Assembly: GCA_013696535.1 (NCBI GenBank)
Contig: JACCYI010000192.1
Location: 1 to 13,011 of the forward strand
Reading direction: 5' to 3'
DNA: 13,011 bases
From: Solirubrobacterales bacterium
Lineage (GTDB): Bacteria; Actinomycetota; Thermoleophilia; Solirubrobacterales; Solirubrobacteraceae
The translations under genes were made by a program, and so were the position numbers. Below are positions 6,658 through 11,638 of the stretch, piece by piece. A model generated the notes under the pieces. The model was not told where the DNA came from. It saw nothing but the letters and a program-made list of their open reading frames with translations, and did no database searches. Position 1 is the first letter of the stretch, and each line of letters begins with the position of its first letter.

Positions 6658-6720
6658 GCCGCCGGTAGGATCGGGGCCCGCCGCACGCATGAACCTGAAC
6701 CCAAAGGAGCCCCTGACCCC

Positions 6721-7968
6721 GTGGCCGTAGATGTCAGCCAAGTTGCAACGTTGGACGTCGAGCCGGGTGAGCTCCCGGCCACCATGGCCGCTTGGGTGAT
6801 CCGCGAGGAGCGCTTCGGCGAGCCGCTGGAGGCCTTCCAGATCGAGGAGATCGAGGTCCCCGAGCCGGGCGCCTTCGAGGTCACGGTGCGGGTGATGGCC
6901 GCGGGAGTCAACTTCAACAACGTGTGGGCCGCGCTCGGCCAGCCCGTCTCGGTCTTCCGCTACCACCCCGAGGATCATCACATCGGCGGGTCAGACGGCT
7001 CCGGCGTGGTCTGGAAGGTCGGCGAGGGCGTCACGCGCTGGGCGCCGGGCGACGAGGTGGTCATGCACTGCAACCAGGCGTCATACGAGGATCCCGAGGT
7101 CCACGGCCTCGATCCCCTCGCCGCCCCGTCGCAGCAGATCTGGGGCTACGAGACGTCGTGGGGGTCCTTCGCGCAGTTCTGCAAGGTGCAGGCCCAGCAG
7201 CTGCTGCCCAAGCCCCCCGCGCTGACCTGGGCCGAAGCGGCTTCCTACGGCCTCACCTACTTCACGGCCTACCGGATGCTCATGGATCAGGCCGAGCTGC
7301 AGTCGGGCCATCGCGTGCTCATCTGGGGGGCTGCGGGCGGGCTCGGCGTGTTCGCCACCCAGCTCTGCGCGCTGGCGGGCGCGGACGCCGTGGGCGTCGT
7401 CTCCTCCCCCGGCAAGGGCATGCTCGTGCGCGAGCTGGGTGCCAGAGGGTGGATCGACCGCAACGACTTCGTCGGGATGATGCGCCGGGGCGGGGAGAAC
7501 CCTGACGAGGAGAAGGCACGCTTCAAGGAATCGAGGCGCTTCTCCAAGAAGGTGCAGGAGATCCTCGGCGGTGAGCCCGACATCGTCTTCGAGCACGTGG
7601 GCCAGGCGACGTTCCCGACTTCAGTGCTCTGCGTCAAGCCGTTCGGCAAGGTCGTGATCTGCGGTGCGACTTCGGGCTACTCGCTGGATTTCGACGTGCG
7701 CTACCTGTGGATGCGCCAGAAGCAGATCATCGGCTCGCACTTCGCGAACGCCTACGAGGCCAACAAGGCCAACGAGCTCATCGAGGCGGGCAAGATCCGC
7801 CCCGTACTGTGGAAGACGATGAACTTCGAAGACGTCGCCCAGGCCCATCAACTCCTGCGTGACAACAAGCACCTGGGCAAGATCGCGATCCTCGTCGGGG
7901 CGACGGACGACGCTCAGGGAAAGACCGCGGACGGGCCCGGCGCGATCCGGGCGGAGGTGGGTGCCTGA
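6721..7968 (+). CDS. ccr: Crotonyl-CoA carboxylase/reductase
   Basis: This 415-residue enzyme belongs to the medium-chain dehydrogenase superfamily. By family it carries out NADPH-dependent reductive carboxylation of crotonyl-CoA to ethylmalonyl-CoA in the cytosol. Diagnostic stretches are AAGVNFNNVWAALGQPVS (61-78), GSDGSG (90-95), IWGYETSWGSFAQF (140-153), the nucleotide-binding VLIWGAAGGLGVFATQ (199-214), DIVFEHVG (287-294), RYLWMRQKQIIGSHFAN (327-343). Of the CO2-pocket residues known from Kitasatospora Ccr, the Glu (E144), the His (H340) and an Asn in VNFNN are present, and the Phe is Tyr (Y143). WGYET resembles, from memory, the primary-metabolism type rather than polyketide-linked forms with WGFET. 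GTG 6721 is preferred because AGGAG lies 11 bases ahead. ATG 6784 would trim 21 residues. The TGA overlaps the next ATG. No clear promoter lies in the 63-bp gap upstream. Confidence 0.93.
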   Translation: MAVDVSQVATLDVEPGELPATMAAWVIREERFGEPLEAFQIEEIEVPEPGAFEVTVRVMAAGVNFNNVWAALGQPVSVFRYHPEDHHIGGSDGSGVVWKVGEGVTRWAPGDEVVMHCNQASYEDPEVHGLDPLAAPSQQIWGYETSWGSFAQFCKVQAQQLLPKPPALTWAEAASYGLTYFTAYRMLMDQAELQSGHRVLIWGAAGGLGVFATQLCALAGADAVGVVSSPGKGMLVRELGARGWIDRNDFVGMMRRGGENPDEEKARFKESRRFSKKVQEILGGEPDIVFEHVGQATFPTSVLCVKPFGKVVICGATSGYSLDFDVRYLWMRQKQIIGSHFANAYEANKANELIEAGKIRPVLWKTMNFEDVAQAHQLLRDNKHLGKIAILVGATDDAQGKTADGPGAIRAEVGA

Positions 7969-8321
7969 TGGCCGGTGGCGGAGTGGTGCACATTCCCTGG
8001 TACGCAACGCTGTTCCGGGGGGAAAGATTCGAGGAGGCGATCCAGGAGATCGCTCCGATCGCGCTGCGCTACGGCGCGACGGAGTATCAGGTCTACCGGG
8101 CTCGGGACGACCAGTACAAGTTCCTCCAGATGGCGCAGTTCGATGACAAGCTCGATTTCGAGCGTTACTGGCTCGGGGAGGAGTTCGTGAGCTGGCGTTC
8201 GGAGTACTCGAGCTGGTACCAGGTACCGGTGATCTACGGGTTCACCGACCTGATCACGCGTGGCGGGCTCGGACGCGAGGAGCATCGTTCGGACGGGGAT
8301 CAGCGCGCAGCCGTGAGTTGA
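7968..8321 (+). CDS. 117-aa protein coupled to ccr, possibly dimeric alpha/beta-barrel fold
   Basis: I cannot name this family with certainty. The sequence alternates strands and helices in the order of ferredoxin-like (dimeric alpha/beta-barrel, ABM-like) proteins: VVHIPWYATLFR strand, FEEAIQEIAPIALRYG helix, TEYQVYRARD strand, KFLQMAQFDD strand, DFERYWLGEEFVSWRSEY helix, YQVPVIYGFTDLI strand. It is rich in Trp and Tyr and has no signal peptide. The C-terminal GLGREEHRSDGDQRAAVS looks disordered. Its ATG shares one base with the ccr stop (TGATG), so it is almost surely translated together with ccr. A role around that enzyme, such as an accessory, stabilising or acyl-CoA-handling protein, is inference from this coupling only. 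The gene ends 51 bases before the TetR start. Confidence 0.7.
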   Translation: MAGGGVVHIPWYATLFRGERFEEAIQEIAPIALRYGATEYQVYRARDDQYKFLQMAQFDDKLDFERYWLGEEFVSWRSEYSSWYQVPVIYGFTDLITRGGLGREEHRSDGDQRAAVS

Positions 8322-8335
8322 GGTGGGCGGTTTCC

Positions 8336-8364
8336 TTGACATGAAGAGTGAGTGAGTGCATACT
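8336..8364 (+). promoter_or_regulatory. Predicted sigma-A-type promoter of the TetR-family gene
   Basis: The -35 box TTGACA (8336-8341) is a perfect consensus match. The -10 box CATACT (8359-8364) matches four of six positions, at the ideal 17-bp spacing. Transcription should begin around 8371-8372, one or two bases before ATG 8373, giving a leaderless or almost leaderless mRNA. This is the clearest promoter in the window. Confidence 0.65.
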
Positions 8365-8367
8365 CAC
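8352..8367. promoter_or_regulatory. Probable TetR-family operator O1 (GTGAGT-N4-ACTCAC)
   Basis: This is a perfect inverted repeat with 6-bp arms around gcat, covering the -10 box of the regulator's own promoter. A protein bound here would block RNA polymerase, which fits autorepression. An extra overlapping GTGAGT copy at 8348-8353 makes a short GTGA repeat on the left side. A related site lies before the exporter gene at 8972-8987. Confidence 0.6.
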
Positions 8368-8372
8368 ACCAG

Positions 8373-8945
8373 ATGACGCGGACCCTCTCCACTGCCGACG
8401 CCCGCCGGGAGACCGTCCTCGCGGCCGCGGCCCACGTCTTCGCCGCCCGCGGGATCTACGGCACGCCGACCACCGAGGTGGCGCGCGCGGCCGGGATCTC
8501 CCAGGCCTATCTGTTTCGCCTGTATCCGTCGAAGGAAGCGCTGGCGGTGGCGCTCATCGAGCGTGTCAACGAGCGCATTCACAAGACGTTCGCGCAGGCG
8601 GCGGCGCAGGCGGAGCGCACCGGCGAGGAGGTGTTGCCCGCAATGGGACGCGCGTACGTCGAGCTCCTCAAGGATCGCGATCTCATGCTTCTCCAGTTGC
8701 ACGCCCATGCCGCGTCGCCGGACGTTCCCGCCATACGTGCCGCGGCGCGCGACGGGTTCAGGCAGCTGGTCGAATTCGCGCAGCGGGTCTCGGGCGCGCC
8801 CGAGGAGGAGGTCCAGCGCTTCTTCGCCCGGGGAATGCTTCTGAACGTCCTTGCGGCGCTGGACGCCATGGAACTCGACGAGCCCTGGGCGCTGACCCTC
8901 GCGCGGCATCCCGGCGCGCCGGGCTCCTCCGCGGCCGGCTGCTGA
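8373..8945 (+). CDS. TetR/AcrR-family transcriptional regulator
   Basis: This 190-residue protein has the typical TetR layout. The N-terminal DNA-binding domain runs from about residue 11 to 58 (RRETVLAAAAHVFAARGIYG, then the helix-turn-helix TTEVARAAGISQAYLFRLYP at 33-52, followed by SKEAL). A helical C-terminal ligand and dimer domain follows. Members of this family usually repress a neighbouring exporter until a small molecule binds. A GTG at 8352 is in frame, but it lies inside the predicted operator and upstream of the -10, so ATG 8373 is the better start and the transcript would be nearly leaderless. The adjacent MFS exporter gene in the same direction and the matching inverted repeats before both genes suggest it controls itself and the exporter. 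The ligand is unknown. Confidence 0.88.
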   Translation: MTRTLSTADARRETVLAAAAHVFAARGIYGTPTTEVARAAGISQAYLFRLYPSKEALAVALIERVNERIHKTFAQAAAQAERTGEEVLPAMGRAYVELLKDRDLMLLQLHAHAASPDVPAIRAAARDGFRQLVEFAQRVSGAPEEEVQRFFARGMLLNVLAALDAMELDEPWALTLARHPGAPGSSAAGC

Positions 8946-8971
8946 CCCACTTCCCTTTTTTGCGCTGAAAA

Positions 8972-8987
8972 GTGAGCAATCGATCAC
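8972..8987. promoter_or_regulatory. Probable TetR-family operator O2 (GTGAGC-N4-GATCAC)
   Basis: This is an imperfect inverted repeat (five of six arm positions pair) with the same geometry as the site at 8352-8367. Both contain GTGA-N8-TCAC and are flanked by A on each side, sharing 11 of 18 positions. It lies 12 to 27 bases before the exporter's Shine-Dalgarno. The T-rich stretch at 8955-8961 just ahead may belong to the promoter, but no good -10 box could be assigned. Confidence 0.5.
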
Positions 8988-9012
8988 ACACCATCACGAG
9001 GAGGCAGTTCGC

Positions 9013-10452
9013 ATGATGTCCCGTTCCTTGATCCCCGCCCGGCCCGGATGGACGCTCGCGATCGTCTCGATCGCCCTGTTCATGACCGCGCTGGACAACC
9101 TCGTCGTCGGGGTCGCGCTTCCGTCGATCCGCGAGGACTTCGGTGGTTCCATCGAGTCGCTTGAGTGGACCGTCAACGCCTACACGCTCTCCTTCGCGGT
9201 GTTCCTGATCACCGGCGCGGCGCTGGGCGACCGCTTCGGCCGCAAGCGGATGTTCGTCCTGGGATTGTCGGTCTTCACCCTCGCCAGCGCGCTCGCGGCA
9301 TTGGCTCCGTCGATCGAGGCGCTCGTCGCTGCTCGAGCCGTGCAGGGTCTGGGCGCCGCCACGGTTACCCCGCTCACCCTGACCCTGCTGTCCGAGGCCT
9401 TCCCGGGCGCGCGCCGCGGCCTGGCCCTCGGCGTCTGGGCCGGAGTCAGCGGCCTCGGCGTGGCCCTCGGCCCGTTCGTCGGCGGCGCGGTGGTGGAGGG
9501 CATCTCGTGGCAGTGGATCTTCTGGCTCAACGTTCCAACCGGCCTGGTGCTGGTCCCACTGGCGGTGCGACTGCTCTCTGAGTCCTTCGGGCCGGGACGC
9601 AAGCTCGACCTCCCCGGCGTGGCCCTCGTCGCCACCGGGCTGTTCGGCCTGACCTTCGGCATCGTGCGGGGTCAGTCGCTTGGCTGGGACAGCGCGACCG
9701 TCGTGCTCTCGCTCGGTCTCGGAGCCGCGATCGTCGCCGCCTTCCTCGTCTGGGAGAAGCGGACTGCGGAACCCATGCTCCCCCTTCGGTTCTTCCGCTC
9801 GCGAGGCTTCGCCTCCACCAACGTCGTCTCCTTCTCGATGTTCTTCGGCGTCTTCGGCTCGATCTTCCTGCTCTCGCAGTTCTTTCAGAGCGCACAGGGC
9901 TACGGTCCCTTCGAAGCAGGGTTGCGCACACTTCCCTGGACGGGGATGCCGATGTTGGTGGCACCTATCGCCGGCGCGCTCTCGGATCGGATCGGGTCCC
10001 GGCCCTTCATGGTCGCCGGGCTGGCACTCCAGGCCGGGGCCATCGCCTGGCTCGCGCAGGTCACGACCGTCGAAGTCGCCTATTCCGCCCTGGTCGTGCC
10101 CTTCGTGATGGGCGGCACCGGGATGGCGCTGGTCTTCGCTCCGAGCGCCAATGCGGTCCTGCGGTCCGTCCGCCCGCAGGAGGCGGGGCAGGCGTCAGGC
10201 GCCACCAACGCGGTACGCGAGCTCGGCGGGGTGATGGGGGTGGCCGTCCTCGCCAGCGTGTTCGCCGCAAACGGCTCCTACGCATCCCCCGCCGCCTTCA
10301 CGGACGGGCTGGTGGCCGCTCTGCCGGTCGGCGCGGTGGTGCTGGCGATCGGCGCGCTGGCCGCCCTCTTCGTGCCGGGTCGGACTCCCCAGCACGCGCC
10401 CACCGCCTCCGCGGCCGGGGTTCGACCCGACGCCGCGTCGGTGACGGCCTGA
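9013..10452 (+). CDS. MFS transporter, DHA2 (EmrB/QacA) drug exporter type
   Basis: This 479-residue protein is strongly hydrophobic, and its length and pattern fit the 14-helix DHA2 group. Diagnostic motifs are ALDNLVVGVALPSI near 26-39 (motif D1, with the membrane Asp D28), GDRFGRKR at 72-79 (motif A), AARAVQGLGAA at 106-116 (motif B), and SGLGVALGPFVGG at 146-158 (motif C, an antiporter signature). By family it is a proton-coupled exporter of lipophilic or cationic compounds in the cytoplasmic membrane. A good Shine-Dalgarno AGGAGG lies 8 bases before ATG 9013; the second codon is also ATG. The adjacent TetR gene and the shared operator-like sites suggest inducible efflux. The C-terminal tail from about 455 is a soluble Pro/Ala stretch. 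It converges with clpS across 14 bp with no terminator visible. Confidence 0.9.
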   Translation: MMSRSLIPARPGWTLAIVSIALFMTALDNLVVGVALPSIREDFGGSIESLEWTVNAYTLSFAVFLITGAALGDRFGRKRMFVLGLSVFTLASALAALAPSIEALVAARAVQGLGAATVTPLTLTLLSEAFPGARRGLALGVWAGVSGLGVALGPFVGGAVVEGISWQWIFWLNVPTGLVLVPLAVRLLSESFGPGRKLDLPGVALVATGLFGLTFGIVRGQSLGWDSATVVLSLGLGAAIVAAFLVWEKRTAEPMLPLRFFRSRGFASTNVVSFSMFFGVFGSIFLLSQFFQSAQGYGPFEAGLRTLPWTGMPMLVAPIAGALSDRIGSRPFMVAGLALQAGAIAWLAQVTTVEVAYSALVVPFVMGGTGMALVFAPSANAVLRSVRPQEAGQASGATNAVRELGGVMGVAVLASVFAANGSYASPAAFTDGLVAALPVGAVVLAIGALAALFVPGRTPQHAPTASAAGVRPDAASVTA

Positions 10453-10466
10453 CCGACGAAGCGGCG

Positions 10467-10754
10467 TCAATCGCGCTCGAGCGGCGCCATCGTAAGACCA
10501 GCCTCGGCGAGCTGCTCCCAGTAGAGCTCGGCCGGCTCCTTCTGACCGGTCCATACGATCGCGAGGCCCGTGGTGTGGATCTGCTCGGCCATCGCGAAAC
10601 CCGTATCCACGCTGACGCCTGGGATGTACCGGGCGAGTGTGGAGGCCACGTGATCGAAGGTGTTGTGGTCGTCGTTGCGCACGATCACGCGCCACGACCC
10701 GCCAAGGTCCGAGCCCGGTCCGCTCGTGCGCGGTCGCTCGATGGTCTGGGTCAT
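10467..10754 (-). CDS. clpS: ATP-dependent Clp protease adaptor ClpS
   Basis: This 95-residue protein is ClpS. The core starts with WRVIVRNDDHNTF, where N27, D28 and D29 are the N-degron-binding residues. H60 in the family's H-x-x-G motif (HTTGLA) is also present, and the C-terminus (AEAGLTMAPLERD) is of the actinobacterial kind. ClpS delivers proteins with destabilising N-terminal residues to the Clp unfoldase in the cytosol. The gatekeeper position that is Met40 in E. coli aligns with F33, which could affect which N-terminal residues fit. The N-terminal 20 residues are likely flexible. The gene starts 12 bp after the stop of the metallo-hydrolase gene. That spacer has no Shine-Dalgarno, so translation may rely on coupling. 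Confidence 0.87.
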   Translation of the reverse strand: MTQTIERPRTSGPGSDLGGSWRVIVRNDDHNTFDHVASTLARYIPGVSVDTGFAMAEQIHTTGLAIVWTGQKEPAELYWEQLAEAGLTMAPLERD

Positions 10755-10766
10755 CGCCGAAGGAGG

Positions 10767-11618
10767 TTAGCCAGCCCGATCTGCGTCGGCCTGCTTTGAC
10801 CGCCAGCGGTCAAGGCCCAGCCAGAGGTGCCCGAAGGGCGCGGCCTGCGCGTAGGTCTCGGCCACGTCGGGCGCTTCGCGCTCGAGCTTCTCGCGCATGG
10901 CCGCCACGAAGCCCTCGAGGTCGTGCTCTCCCGCGAGCACGAGCTGGGCGTGAAGCGCCTGGCGCACCGCGACGAGTTGAGCCTGCACGTCGTCGATGGC
11001 GCCGAAGTGCGTAAGCGCGAGACGGGACGGCGACCAGTCGGCGATGACGTCGAGCGAGCGCTCCCAGCCCGCGACGTCCACGTCGGGCGGCGGAGTCGGG
11101 GCCATCACGTAGGAGTCGGGTGGAATGGTCACGCCCGCCACGTCGCCGACGAACGCGCAGCCGCTGGGCTCATGGAGGAAAGAGACGTGATGCGAGGCGT
11201 GTCCCGGCGTGTAAGCGACGCGATAAGCGCCGTCGAGCAGCCGCTCCCCGCCACTCAGGACGTGCATGCTGTCCTCGGGCACGGGAACCACCTCGCCCCA
11301 CAGCCGCTTCATCCCTTCCTCGCCGTAGAGCCGGGCGGCGCTCGTGACGAGCCGCCCGGGATCGGCCATGTGACGGGCACCGCGTTCGTGGAGATAGACG
11401 GGCACGTCGGGCCAGCGCTGCAGGATCGCACCCGTGGCGCCCGCGTGATCGAAGTGGATGTGGGTCAGCAGGATGGCCCGCGGCGCGACGTCCTCCTCTC
11501 GGCCGGCGAGCATCGTCTCCAGGCAGGACTCGGGTCCCGGGTCGATCAGCACGCCGTCCACCTCCCAGGTCGCGATGACCTGCTCCATTCCCTGGTGGTT
11601 GAGGTCGATGGCGTGCAT
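10767..11618 (-). CDS. Metallo-beta-lactamase-fold hydrolase
   Basis: This 283-residue protein has the complete metal site of the superfamily: H53-x-H55-x-D57-H58 (LTHIHFDHAG), H140 (TPGHASHH), D159 (FVGDVAG) and H204 (LTHFG). The family binds two metal ions and hydrolyses thioesters, lactones, phosphodiesters or beta-lactams. The Gly-rich TPGHASHHVSF type resembles glyoxalase-II-like or general MBL-fold enzymes of unknown substrate. The C-terminal 75 residues form a helical extension. With no signal peptide it is cytosolic. ATG 11618 is the natural start, before the first strand. A thioester substrate would fit the neighbouring acyl-CoA enzyme genes, but that is only suggestive. clpS follows at 12 bp. 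Confidence 0.87.
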   Translation of the reverse strand: MHAIDLNHQGMEQVIATWEVDGVLIDPGPESCLETMLAGREEDVAPRAILLTHIHFDHAGATGAILQRWPDVPVYLHERGARHMADPGRLVTSAARLYGEEGMKRLWGEVVPVPEDSMHVLSGGERLLDGAYRVAYTPGHASHHVSFLHEPSGCAFVGDVAGVTIPPDSYVMAPTPPPDVDVAGWERSLDVIADWSPSRLALTHFGAIDDVQAQLVAVRQALHAQLVLAGEHDLEGFVAAMREKLEREAPDVAETYAQAAPFGHLWLGLDRWRSKQADADRAG

Positions 11619-11638
11619 GCGCTGCGAGAATAGGGGTC
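11619..11638. promoter_or_regulatory. Compact divergent start region between MBL hydrolase and ecm
   Basis: Only 20 bp separate two divergent start codons. On the minus strand TATTCT (11632-11627), four of six matches to the -10 consensus, lies 8 bases before the hydrolase ATG. On the plus strand GAGAAT (11626-11631), also four of six, lies 7 bases before the ecm ATG. The two would share the same bases. No clear -35 boxes were found. AGGGG (11632-11636) is only 2 bases before the ecm ATG, too close for a standard Shine-Dalgarno, so leaderless or near-leaderless transcripts are likely for both. Confidence 0.35.

Noticed and set aside
7143..7155. Tyr in place of Phe in the Ccr CO2-binding pocket as a novel change
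   Set aside because: As far as I recall, WGYET followed by GSFAQF is found in other Ccr enzymes of primary metabolism, so it probably marks a subgroup rather than a new variant.
8313..8318. Additional GTGAGT half-site before the TetR promoter
   Set aside because: There is no matching ACTCAC at the right distance and it lies in the end of the preceding coding sequence, so it is probably chance.
8955..8961. T-run after the TetR gene as a Rho-independent terminator
   Set aside because: No convincing stable hairpin immediately precedes the T-run. It more likely contributes to the AT-rich promoter region of the exporter.
10756..10766. AAGGAGG on the plus strand as a ribosome binding site for an unseen plus-strand gene
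   Set aside because: No start codon follows at a suitable distance and the downstream region is coding on the minus strand for the metallo-hydrolase.
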